A stretch of 17,358 nucleotides of DNA from SIG424 sp045546695 (GTDB lineage: Bacteria; Bacillota; Clostridia; UBA1212; UBA1255): the NCBI GenBank assembly GCA_045546695.1, contig JAZQDE010000038.1:1-17358 (forward strand). The letters are read 5' to 3'. Both the position numbers and the translations under genes were made by a program. Below, one piece after another: positions 5,145 through 14,479 of this stretch (positions are counted from its first letter, which is position 1; each line of letters opens with the position of its first letter). The notes under the pieces were generated by a model. That model saw only the letters and a list, made by a program, of their open reading frames with translations, was not told where the DNA came from and searched no databases.

Positions 5145-8100
5145 CCTGGTTCACCTCTTCCTCCGTCTGTGTTTTTGCAGCCTCTTTCTCTTCTTTCGCA
5201 GCACGCTTTGCAGCCTTTTTCTCTTCTTTCGCAGCACGCTTTGCAGCCTTCGCAGCAGCTTTTTCAGCTTTTCTTCTTTGCCTTTGAGTCAGCGCCTCCT
5301 GCTCTTGCTCCTGCTCTTGCTGTTGCTCCTCTTTTTGCTTGTCAATAAGCTCATGACGATGGTTCATTCTTTCATCGAACTCCTCCTGTGAACAAGCAAC
5401 CCATTTGCCTTTGACAAGTTTATGAGGTTTTCCGTAAATCATCATATAATCCTGAGCCACGTCGGTTTGTTTGGATTTCTTACCAAATAATCCCTTAAAC
5501 CATCCGCCAATTCTCTTGAAAATACCCTTCTTTTCAGGAACCGGTTCTTCTTCCTCAACGACTTCCTCAACGACCTCTTCTTCAACCTCTTCTTTAGGCA
5601 GACTCTGCTCAATCATTTCCCCGTTCCATCCAAGGTAGTCAGAAATAATATTAAATATTCTACCAATGTTTCTCTCAACAGCAATCAGCAGACCTATATC
5701 AAGCTGGCTGTCTTCGATGATAAATATGCATTTTTCAGAAGCTTCAACTGCTTCGCCGAGTTCAAGACTATACGTAATAGGCGCTTCGTACTCGCCCGGC
5801 GTAACAGCGGAAATAAAAGGCTGATTATCCGCAAAAAGCGTAACAAATGTCTCATTGAGCAATGCGGTCAACGTCATTCTGATTGAATCTGTAAAAGCAT
5901 CTCCAAGCTTAGAAAAGTCAAACTTCAGAATCTGTTTGTGATGATATTCGCGTGAAGGAACACCATTTACAGTAACAAGATCTCCGTTGTCGAAATCATT
6001 ATGAGCTCTGAGCTTCCAGTATCCCGGTGTTTCGACGCTCAAATCAGCAAATTGATAATGAATGTCTATATCATTTACTGTCTTGAGAGCTCCCATAGAA
6101 TCAGAATTTTCCAGATGATTGATTCTGTATTTTCGTATTTGTCTATAGGCAAATCTACCACCGATATGTTCAGACGCACGGCGGACAAGAATACGATTGT
6201 CAATCGAAGTGCTGACCATTTCATAATACTTTCCGTTCAAAGTAAAGAACTGTCCCGGCATATATTTCTGATATACATGGCCCTTAAGCTCTGTACCAAT
6301 ATAAACGTCTTTGTTTTCCTGTTCAGCAATATAGCTGGCATTTTGTAAGTCATCAAGAATTACACGTGAAAACTCGCTACTGTCAATTGTATAAACACTT
6401 TCAAACTTTCCGCTTTCAACAGAATATTCGCGCTTGTAAAGAATAGTTCTGTTCTTCTCAAATCTGAAAGCCGAACCATCTTTTGCGACACCACATAAAA
6501 TCGGGCAACCCTTTTCATCAACCTCTGCATCTGTGCCGTGGTTGAAAATCAGACAAAGTTCATTCCAGATTTCCGAAACGGGATCATTCGTATTTATATT
6601 GAGCATCACCATTTGTCTGTTAAGTGTTTCAACAGGCACACAATTAATGCATAACAGCAGGCATAAAGACAAAATCGCATTTCTCTTGCTACGCGCATAG
6701 TCGGCCGTAATATATGGAATCGCCTTCGCATCTACACTGAACAACGACAGATTTTCAGCCATATATTCACGCAACATATAATCCGATGAAATAACGTTTA
6801 CAAACCCTTGCTCTTCAGCAATCGTAGCAAAAATTCTTCTTGTTTCAAAAAGATTGTTACGGTCATCCTCAACAGTAATAAATGAATAATCACTCACACG
6901 TTCGTTACACATGTTAAAAGATGTACCAAAACACTTGTCAAAAGTTTCCTGCGTTGTCGGAAGCTGTGCATACTCTAAAAGGTCGTAGTAGTACTGCTTT
7001 GCAATCCAATGAGCATCTATAACCGGAAAGACCTCTCCGCCATACCACATAGTCTGTCTTACCTGATTTTTCAGAGCAACCATTGAAAGTTCCACGCCCA
7101 TACCAAGGCATCTCGAAATACCGGGCAAAATACGATGCTGCAGATAATCATCGTCGGCAGTCCAGTACATATATGAACTCATTCCATGTGGATACTCTGT
7201 AGCAGAAACCTCAGTAATATTGGTCATTAATATGTGCGATAATGCATCGACCAATCCATCGCAGTTGCGGTCAACAGAACAAAAAGTAATACTCTTGTCT
7301 TTTCCACAACATTTTATAAGTAAATTCAATCCTATTTGCGCTGTCGTTACTAATTTTGACGGTTCTACCAGTACAACAAATGAAACCTTACTTAAGAAGC
7401 TCAGGTTACATTTATGTATATCAAGGTCATGTACTCCCGATCGTGAAATAATTCCAATATCAGGTGTATTGTCATCTGTGACAATCTCACCACTCAGTAC
7501 TGATATATTCCACATATCCGGAATATTGGATACCTCCTGCATACCTTTCTGCGCCCATTGCATAAGATCGCTCTCGGTGCCATGTCTGCCAAGAACAATA
7601 AGCACCTTACCACCGCGTAACATCTCACGATTCATCGCATAGAATACAAACGGATTCAGCTTGTCATAAAAAGGTGTGTTGAAAAGAAGGCTCTTTCCTA
7701 CAGAAAGCTCATAACCTGAACGTACATAGTCTACGTCAGGCTTTAAGCCTAATGCCATCTTTTTCCTTATATACGCTGTATAATTTTTGCCGATATGACC
7801 GCCTTCAGTCTCAAGTGACGAAAGGACGTCTTCGATAGCTCCACCAACGGAGCCTCCGTTATTTACAGTCGTTCCATCATTTGACAGCTTGTCTCCGAAT
7901 ATTGCTCTCAGAGGTTTTCTGAGAAGAGGATACATCGCAATTCGTTTTGAATTGTCAATTCTGACAGAAAGAGACGAACGTTGTTCCTCCGGACCGATGC
8001 CATCAATAAAGAAGGCAATTTCACCGAGGATGATTACTGGGAATACCGGGTAAAACGGTTCACTTATAAGTTCATCCAGGCAAAGTGAGCATGATACAAG

Positions 8101-8628
8101 CATAATAACGCCGGAAATAAGACAACCTGCATAATATACTACCTTAACAAAAAATCTCGCCTGCTTATAATTATCTTTAATAAACCAGGCATCTTCTTCG
8201 TCATCATATATATAGAATATCTGTACAACGGAAGTGATAAAAGAATCCTGCGGAACACGTATTTTTCCGAAAATCAGCGTTAATATGCGTTTGAGTATAA
8301 CATATGCCACCAACGTTGCTGTATTGAACAATACCAGCATCAGGAACATGCCCCAGGAGTTATACAGCTTGTCTATAAAGTTACCTATAAAATCGAGAGG
8401 AGTTTTGCCCAGGAAAGCAACCAGCTTATGAATCAGCTTTTCAAGAAGTGATACCAACTTGTCATTTAATACATATATAACTATGCAATAGACAACCGCT
8501 ATCACCGGCATGAGATATTGCCTCTGGCGAACCTCTTTCTTTGTATTTGATTTACCATTAAAGAAAACAAAAAGCAAAAATGGAACGAAAGAAATTGCAA
8601 GCTGTATCAAAAATACAATATTATTCAT
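5137..8628 (-). CDS. Large polytopic membrane protein with a cytosolic NTPase-like region
   Basis: A 1163-residue protein I cannot name. The N-terminus has about five membrane segments (residues ~3-23, 39-54, 93-116, 162-184, 191-208). The region from ~300 looks nucleotide-enzyme-like: a degenerate P-loop-like VGKS (310-313) lacking the usual glycines, then strand-like KVLIVLG and FVVLVEPSKLV in a layout recalling an inactivated helicase (weak inference). After ~1005 come an acidic run, a basic amphipathic helix (GIFKRIGGWFKGLFGKK, ~1030-1048) suited to lie on a membrane, and a charged coiled coil with an 11-residue repeat (KRAAKEEKKAA type, ~1129-1150). The start follows GGAGGG by five bases and overlaps the preceding stop (ATGAATAA). 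Within the operon it is a candidate membrane platform. Confidence 0.75.
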   Translation of the reverse strand: MNNIVFLIQLAISFVPFLLFVFFNGKSNTKKEVRQRQYLMPVIAVVYCIVIYVLNDKLVSLLEKLIHKLVAFLGKTPLDFIGNFIDKLYNSWGMFLMLVLFNTATLVAYVILKRILTLIFGKIRVPQDSFITSVVQIFYIYDDEEDAWFIKDNYKQARFFVKVVYYAGCLISGVIMLVSCSLCLDELISEPFYPVFPVIILGEIAFFIDGIGPEEQRSSLSVRIDNSKRIAMYPLLRKPLRAIFGDKLSNDGTTVNNGGSVGGAIEDVLSSLETEGGHIGKNYTAYIRKKMALGLKPDVDYVRSGYELSVGKSLLFNTPFYDKLNPFVFYAMNREMLRGGKVLIVLGRHGTESDLMQWAQKGMQEVSNIPDMWNISVLSGEIVTDDNTPDIGIISRSGVHDLDIHKCNLSFLSKVSFVVLVEPSKLVTTAQIGLNLLIKCCGKDKSITFCSVDRNCDGLVDALSHILMTNITEVSATEYPHGMSSYMYWTADDDYLQHRILPGISRCLGMGVELSMVALKNQVRQTMWYGGEVFPVIDAHWIAKQYYYDLLEYAQLPTTQETFDKCFGTSFNMCNERVSDYSFITVEDDRNNLFETRRIFATIAEEQGFVNVISSDYMLREYMAENLSLFSVDAKAIPYITADYARSKRNAILSLCLLLCINCVPVETLNRQMVMLNINTNDPVSEIWNELCLIFNHGTDAEVDEKGCPILCGVAKDGSAFRFEKNRTILYKREYSVESGKFESVYTIDSSEFSRVILDDLQNASYIAEQENKDVYIGTELKGHVYQKYMPGQFFTLNGKYYEMVSTSIDNRILVRRASEHIGGRFAYRQIRKYRINHLENSDSMGALKTVNDIDIHYQFADLSVETPGYWKLRAHNDFDNGDLVTVNGVPSREYHHKQILKFDFSKLGDAFTDSIRMTLTALLNETFVTLFADNQPFISAVTPGEYEAPITYSLELGEAVEASEKCIFIIEDSQLDIGLLIAVERNIGRIFNIISDYLGWNGEMIEQSLPKEEVEEEVVEEVVEEEEPVPEKKGIFKRIGGWFKGLFGKKSKQTDVAQDYMMIYGKPHKLVKGKWVACSQEEFDERMNHRHELIDKQKEEQQQEQEQEQEALTQRQRRKAEKAAAKAAKRAAKEEKKAAKRAAKEEKEAAKTQTEEEVNQDE
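5177..5242 (-). repeat. Two tandem 33-bp repeats inside the 1163-aa gene
   Basis: Units 5177-5209 and 5210-5242 are 33 bp each and differ at one base. Each encodes an 11-residue step (KRAAKEEK[E/K]AA), a hendecad coiled-coil period. A partial third unit follows at 5243. In-frame slippage could lengthen or shorten the coil without breaking the protein. Confidence 0.85.
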
Positions 8629-10720
8629 ATATTCCCTCCATTTTAACTAAAATACGTGTCACATAGCTGGACGGCACCGTCACGAGATTTCCGGCACTGA
8701 TAAATTCAATCTGGCGGCTGTCACCTGCAATAAAGGGAGCCGGATAATTGTATTCAGTACGCAATGAAAAGTCATACTCATACGGCTGTGACAGTGTCTC
8801 ATCACAAAACGAACGATCTGCAAAATAATCACGATATTCTTCTTCAAGATACGCTCTGCGTTTTCTGATGTCCTCCTGATGTTTCTTACGTATACGTATG
8901 CTACGCGTATATTCGTCAACATTCTTTTCAGCATAATTCTGAACTGCATGTCCACGTCGTACTGTGCCTGATGCGCTCAGATACGCAGAAAATCTTCTCA
9001 TAGAGTCCTGAATATCAGCAAGAACATCGCGGGCTTTATTGTTGTATGATCTTATAGCATTTGTAACGGACGAACGCATTACAAACAGCGAAGCAACCAT
9101 AACAATTGACAGCACACCAAGCGTAGCGATTATCATAAATACAGCAGTCAACACTGTATTTATATTACCATTATTTGAAAACAAGAACGGTAAGAAAGAA
9201 ACAAGATAAAGTCCGAGACATAAAGCCGCAAGACATATTACAGTTTTCTTTCTCATACGTTGACTGATTACTTTTTTAACTTTATCGGATTCTTCCTCAA
9301 GCTGTTCGTTATACTGAGCTATATCTGTAAGATCGCGCGGTATAGAGTCTACCAGCTTGTCTTCTGCCGCATCTGTATACTCCCTGATATCGTCAATCTG
9401 AAGCGAAGTCAACCGACTGATGCTCGCGTTTGATATTTCACCGGATAAATGAACCTGATTAATACTCTTCTTGATAGAGCGTGCCTGCTGTTTTGCAATA
9501 TACGCAAGCTCTTTCTTGGATGAAGCATAATCACGGTTCCATTTGTGATTTTCATTTTCCGGACTGTCAAAAAACAAACCATAATCCTTATCCGCAAGAA
9601 CGCGTTCCGGTTCGCATGATTCATCCAACAGAACAGAAACGTCAATCGGTGTACAGAATAATGCCTCTGCTGCCTTGTCAGACAATTCGTTTGGAATCTC
9701 ATTACGGATTTTATCCATCTGATTGCTGATTTCCTCAGCGGTATTAGCCAGTTTTCTGTCATACGAAGTAATCAGGGTACACAAAGGTGTATCGTCAGAT
9801 TCAACCTCCAGACGATATAATTTCCGGGACTGCATAGCACTTGCGGGAATAGGATTTGATGAAAAAATCAAAACAGATGCCAGGAAACGTATATAGTCTG
9901 TCCGGAAGTTTCTATGTGTGCGCGAAAGCAAGTCAAACACCATAAAACGCATTTTATCGAAATACATATTTCTTTCTGCGAAAGACGAATATTCTGCTTC
10001 GCGGCGAATATTCCAGTACGTATCCGGGTCAAAAAAGCCATTTTCTGCAGTTCTTGGTGTAATACAATATATCTCCGTCGGATAGGATATATTAAGATAT
10101 CCGTCCGACACAAATTCACGGCGAAGAGTTTCTCTCATTCTGAGTTCACGTTTGTATTGATTGCGTTCCTTCAATTCAAAGCTTGTGTTGATTTTTAACT
10201 CTTCTCCGCCAACCTGTTCGAGCGCCCAGTCAAATGCGTCTTGTTTGTCCTGGACGTCGCTGAGAATATAATCTTCCGGTCTGAAACATAACCATGTGGT
10301 AATCTTCTGAAGAGGAGACTCCAGAGCAGCTCTGTAAACCTGTTCTTTCTTTTCTGTCAGAACTTCAAAGTAATCATTCCACCGTTTTTCCCATAAAGCG
10401 ATGTCTTCTCCCTGAGCAGGCTGCCTTGATGGTGCCTCAAGCGCAAATAAATCAGACGAGTCAACAACATCGAACGGATTTCTCGCTTTAAGTGAGCCTT
10501 CCGTACAACTGTTGATAATAACCACTCGCCATTCTTTTCTGCGACCGACAGCATCCATCAAATCCGGGGCAGATTCATAAAGAGTCTGCCCTGTCGGATT
10601 CCAATTGCAAAACGCCAGTTCTTTGCTTTCAAGAAACGGTTCGAAAAACAACTTGTTTTCCTGTCTTATGGCATCAATATGTTCTTTTTCAGCTAATAAA
10701 ACTGTGAACAAACCACTCAT
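8621..10720 (-). CDS. Unrecognised 699-aa two-pass membrane protein of the operon
   Basis: I recognise no named domain. The N-terminal half is soluble: residues 1-85 look alpha/beta (WNPTGQTL, KEWRVVIINS, then KARNPFD). A long charged helical stretch (~390-490) precedes two adjacent membrane helices (~492-513 and ~521-547) separated by a short loop, and a second helical, Arg/Lys-rich stretch (~555-640) follows. Both soluble parts should therefore be on the same, probably cytoplasmic, side. Its stop overlaps the next start by 8 bp, and 17 bp separate it from the tubulin gene. The start is uncertain: GGAG abuts the ATG at 10720, whereas a TTG at 10711 would have proper spacing. Its conserved place between tubulin and membrane genes suggests it links the filament to the membrane. 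Confidence 0.7.
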   Translation of the reverse strand: MSGLFTVLLAEKEHIDAIRQENKLFFEPFLESKELAFCNWNPTGQTLYESAPDLMDAVGRRKEWRVVIINSCTEGSLKARNPFDVVDSSDLFALEAPSRQPAQGEDIALWEKRWNDYFEVLTEKKEQVYRAALESPLQKITTWLCFRPEDYILSDVQDKQDAFDWALEQVGGEELKINTSFELKERNQYKRELRMRETLRREFVSDGYLNISYPTEIYCITPRTAENGFFDPDTYWNIRREAEYSSFAERNMYFDKMRFMVFDLLSRTHRNFRTDYIRFLASVLIFSSNPIPASAMQSRKLYRLEVESDDTPLCTLITSYDRKLANTAEEISNQMDKIRNEIPNELSDKAAEALFCTPIDVSVLLDESCEPERVLADKDYGLFFDSPENENHKWNRDYASSKKELAYIAKQQARSIKKSINQVHLSGEISNASISRLTSLQIDDIREYTDAAEDKLVDSIPRDLTDIAQYNEQLEEESDKVKKVISQRMRKKTVICLAALCLGLYLVSFLPFLFSNNGNINTVLTAVFMIIATLGVLSIVMVASLFVMRSSVTNAIRSYNNKARDVLADIQDSMRRFSAYLSASGTVRRGHAVQNYAEKNVDEYTRSIRIRKKHQEDIRKRRAYLEEEYRDYFADRSFCDETLSQPYEYDFSLRTEYNYPAPFIAGDSRQIEFISAGNLVTVPSSYVTRILVKMEGIYE

Positions 10721-10737
10721 CTCCGTTTCACTATTTA

Positions 10738-13700
10738 TTATCCGTTATCGTTTTCTTTGAATTCTTTTGCTACCTTATCAAGCAATGCTTCATAATCCTC
10801 AGGCTCCGGAGCCGAAAGAATAACGTCTCTGATTTTTCTCTGGATTATGTCGATTACCATGTTTTCACTTGCTGCAGGCGCGCGCAGATATTCTACGTAG
10901 AAGTGATAATTGCGTTTGAGCAAGTTAAGCTCATCTGTAAGACGCGTACAAAGAACGAACTTAACGTCTTCAGCTTTTTCCCACTTGGAGTATTCCTCAC
11001 GGAAAACGTCAATTACGGCTTCAACCATAGCTGTTATTTCTGAAACATAACGTCCTGAGTTAGGAAGTGTGCAGTAGAACATCAACGGAATTGCAAATAA
11101 GCTTGTAGAGTTTTCAGTATATCTCTTGCCGTCGTCTTCAAGTTCTGCAATATCCCAATCCTTGCCCTGTCTCTTACAACGCTCTGCTTTGTTTTCACGG
11201 AGCTCTGCCTTCAGATTTTCAAGGCCTTTACGTGTACCGTCACATGAATCATACTGCTTTGCATCATCAAGGTCATGAAGCATATAAAGGAGATTGAATT
11301 TTGCCATATCGTGGAAGAATTCTGTATTCTCATAATTACAATTCTTAGCTTCACTCATTGCTCTTTTACGGCTCTTGATGAGTCCGATATCTTCTACAAC
11401 TTTAGAGTTAACGTAGAGTGCATCGAGAACTTCATAGAATTCGTCGCAAAGCGTTCCGTTCGGAACCATAAGTTCAACGTCACGGTTGTCAGAATCACGA
11501 TAGAGGAACACTTTTTTACCATTTGCCACAGCTGAGAGCGGACGCTGCTGAATAGCATTGTGGATAAGTCCATAAACGAAAGCCTTATGAACTTTGCGTA
11601 TTACTTGCTGCTGATAATTGAAGTCGAGTTCAGGCATGCTCTTGATTGAATCCCAGCTCTTATCGATATGAGTTGAAATAGCAGCATTTTTTGTAGAATC
11701 CGGACCGATAAAGCGTGAATACTCACTGTACGCCTTGTGGTATGTACCGGCATTCTTTTTACCTGTTTCTGTTTCAAACGGAGCTGCAAATTTCTTAAGC
11801 TTGTTAGGTGTGAGGTTGTAAAGCGCGTTATAGAAGTGAATCTCATATTTAGATACGGTATCTACAGCTTCACCATTTTTGATAATATCCTTTACGCGGA
11901 ACTTACGATTGTCAAGGAGGCACTTATTATATGCACAAACTTTGATTTCCCTTGGTTCTTCGTTTGTGATACGTTGAACAGACGGAGCTGCAATACGCTC
12001 GCCCATAGCAATCGTTTCAACGATATGACGCTGTGCATCTGCAACAGTAATCTGTTCAAATACCTGATTGTCACCGTTGTTTTCACTGCGCAGGCGCAGA
12101 CGCTCTTTCAGACGTTTTTCGAGCTCTATAGCACCGATAATGTCCTTGTCTATGTCATCGCACTTTTCGCGTACACTTGCCTTGAAGTATCCCATAAGGA
12201 TATCATCGAAAATATTGACTCTTCTGTCTTCCTCAATATATCCGCCGCCGGCTTTATCGATTTCCATCTTGAAAATAGCGTTCTTTTTAACAGCATCGAA
12301 AATACCACCGTTGATATCTGAGTTGAGCATTGTTGTCTCTTTCTGTGCTTTTTGTAATGAATAGCTGCTAAGTTCTTTAAGCAGAGCTTCTGATGCACAG
12401 ATATTGAGGAAAGAATCACCTTTCTTGTACTGGAGCTCATCAATAAGGTCAGTCTTCTTACGGCTGAGTTCTTTTACCTTGAATACGAATGTATTGAAGA
12501 ATACCTCAAACTGTTCGATATATGCTTTGATATATCCAAGACCTTTTGCATACGCAGCGTGGATTGCTGTCTTTTTGCAGTAATCTTCAATTGCCATGAA
12601 GTATGAAGGAATATCCTGCTCTGCTTCCTCGTTGAGCTTGTTATATCCTTTGAGTTTCATCATAAGGGTAGGCTCTTTTTCGAGATCTCCAAGACTTTCG
12701 ATACCGATTGCCTTTTCCTTTGTAAACTTAAATTCATATTCCTTTTCCTTGAAGCCTTCAATAACCTGCTCTGCCTGCTGGTAGCTGAGGTCATTTGTTG
12801 CCTTTGCAAATTCATCCTGTAATTTATAAAGAACAAAACGTGCTGCGCATGGATGGAAAATTTCTCCCTGTGCATTCTTTATCAGGTTTTCAACACTGTA
12901 TGTGTCGTTGATTACGATTGTTTTCTGTTCATTGGTGAAAAGGGCTTCAACCCAACGGTTAATAATACCTTCAATAACAGGACTTCCGTCTTTTCCTTTT
13001 TCTTCAACTGCATTGCGGTAGTTTGCAAGTGTTCCGACAGCATCTGCTATTTTATCTTCGCTGTCCTTACCAAATGTTGCTCCGCTCTCCCAGTGCTGAG
13101 CATCTGCATAAACAGACTTAAATCTTTTATCAGAGATTACTGTACGATATGCCTGCTCTTCAAAGCTTGTTTTAAATCTCTTGATTTTGGAATCAATGCT
13201 TTCGAGCTCATACGTGTTGTTAAGGTCTACAGAGAATGGGTCTTTTCCGTTAGAAAGGACGTCGCAATATACTTTACCATCTGAATCCCATGTAGACATC
13301 GGCACACCGCGTTTTTTCTGTTCAGCCTTATATGAACGGATTGCGCTGTCATATTTAGTCCATTTTGAAGCATCGCCATCGCCGCCGATACTGTCAATTG
13401 CAAGGTCATATGATACATAATCTGCAACCTTTTCATATGGATAACGGATAACACCGGCACCTATGCCACCAAAACGGTTTCTGCCGTAGTTGCCCGGTTT
13501 TGTCATTTCTTTGATGATGTTGTCTTCTACAGAGAAAGCTTTCTTCTGCATAGGACCTATGTTCTGTTCATATAAAGCCTGTGCTGCCTGATCAATATAC
13601 TGGCTGATACTGATCATTGTGCTGTCCTCTGCATCCTGACCATCCATGAGGAAACAGAAATCCATAGGAAGGAGGGAGAGAGATTTTTGTTTGTCTGAAC

Positions 13701-14460
13701 CTGCAACAGATACGTTTACGTGCAAATCGCCGAACTGTCTCAGATCATCATCCAGATCAATAAATCCGGAACCCTTCATCATGAATGCGTTAAGTTCTTT
13801 GATTGTAGCGTAAGCATTACGTGCCTGGCTGTCACGCTCAGTCTGTGAATCGATTACGCTGTCGAGTGTCTCAGGAAGGAGCAGAAGTGATCTTACTATA
13901 AGGCTTGTATTAGGATATTTTTCTTTAACGTAATCACGGATGAACATTGAAAGCGGTAAAATAATACCTGATCCTGTTCCGCCGGAAGCAGTTGATGCAA
14001 TAACAACACGCATTGCCTGTTTCATTTCTTTTCCAGTCTTGCGGAAAAGATCGTCGATAGAATCATAAAGAGGACGGATTTTTCCGGTTTTTATTGTGGT
14101 GTTGAGGGCAAGTCTTGATATTGCGCGAACTTGTCCGGCACCCTCTGAAACAGTCTTATCATACATAACTGCATTCTTCGGGAACCATTTTTTACGTGCT
14201 TCATCATCATAATCAAGATAGCTGCCAACGGTCTGGGTGTTGGATGTCTGAACCCAATAAATCTTTGACTTTCCGTTAGCTACAGCGGATAAATCATTAA
14301 CGTTTGTGTCCAGGCACAAGAAATTGATGTTTTCCTTCTCCTCCGGAGCGCAAAGGTCGCATACCTTTTTTACGATTTTACAGCCGGTACCACCTACGCC
14401 CACGAAAAGGGTTGGTGCGGCAACTTCATTTGGTCTAAGTTTTTCTTTGTTGATTTCCAT
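10738..14460 (-). CDS. Tubulin/FtsZ-superfamily protein (Tubulin_2-like)
   Basis: A 1240-residue protein with an N-terminal tubulin/FtsZ-type GTPase fold. The first beta strand and loop read FVGVGGTGCK (residues 19-28). GAGQVRAISRLAL (107-119) and the tubulin signature SGGTGSG (159-165, equivalent to GGGTG[ST]G) follow. A NAYATIKELNAF segment (~220) lies where the catalytic loop region begins. At over 1200 residues it is three times the size of FtsZ; the rest (from ~400) is helix-rich and unlike FtsZ or tubulin. This matches the 'tubulin-like' family Tubulin_2, predicted to build filaments for membrane remodelling. ATG 14460 is preferred to 14466 because AGGAG is eight bases upstream. It is the second gene of the operon, 19 bp after the vWA gene. 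Confidence 0.85.
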   Translation of the reverse strand: MEINKEKLRPNEVAAPTLFVGVGGTGCKIVKKVCDLCAPEEKENINFLCLDTNVNDLSAVANGKSKIYWVQTSNTQTVGSYLDYDDEARKKWFPKNAVMYDKTVSEGAGQVRAISRLALNTTIKTGKIRPLYDSIDDLFRKTGKEMKQAMRVVIASTASGGTGSGIILPLSMFIRDYVKEKYPNTSLIVRSLLLLPETLDSVIDSQTERDSQARNAYATIKELNAFMMKGSGFIDLDDDLRQFGDLHVNVSVAGSDKQKSLSLLPMDFCFLMDGQDAEDSTMISISQYIDQAAQALYEQNIGPMQKKAFSVEDNIIKEMTKPGNYGRNRFGGIGAGVIRYPYEKVADYVSYDLAIDSIGGDGDASKWTKYDSAIRSYKAEQKKRGVPMSTWDSDGKVYCDVLSNGKDPFSVDLNNTYELESIDSKIKRFKTSFEEQAYRTVISDKRFKSVYADAQHWESGATFGKDSEDKIADAVGTLANYRNAVEEKGKDGSPVIEGIINRWVEALFTNEQKTIVINDTYSVENLIKNAQGEIFHPCAARFVLYKLQDEFAKATNDLSYQQAEQVIEGFKEKEYEFKFTKEKAIGIESLGDLEKEPTLMMKLKGYNKLNEEAEQDIPSYFMAIEDYCKKTAIHAAYAKGLGYIKAYIEQFEVFFNTFVFKVKELSRKKTDLIDELQYKKGDSFLNICASEALLKELSSYSLQKAQKETTMLNSDINGGIFDAVKKNAIFKMEIDKAGGGYIEEDRRVNIFDDILMGYFKASVREKCDDIDKDIIGAIELEKRLKERLRLRSENNGDNQVFEQITVADAQRHIVETIAMGERIAAPSVQRITNEEPREIKVCAYNKCLLDNRKFRVKDIIKNGEAVDTVSKYEIHFYNALYNLTPNKLKKFAAPFETETGKKNAGTYHKAYSEYSRFIGPDSTKNAAISTHIDKSWDSIKSMPELDFNYQQQVIRKVHKAFVYGLIHNAIQQRPLSAVANGKKVFLYRDSDNRDVELMVPNGTLCDEFYEVLDALYVNSKVVEDIGLIKSRKRAMSEAKNCNYENTEFFHDMAKFNLLYMLHDLDDAKQYDSCDGTRKGLENLKAELRENKAERCKRQGKDWDIAELEDDGKRYTENSTSLFAIPLMFYCTLPNSGRYVSEITAMVEAVIDVFREEYSKWEKAEDVKFVLCTRLTDELNLLKRNYHFYVEYLRAPAASENMVIDIIQRKIRDVILSAPEPEDYEALLDKVAKEFKENDNG

Positions 14461-14479
14461 GTGCATTTCTCCTATTTAC

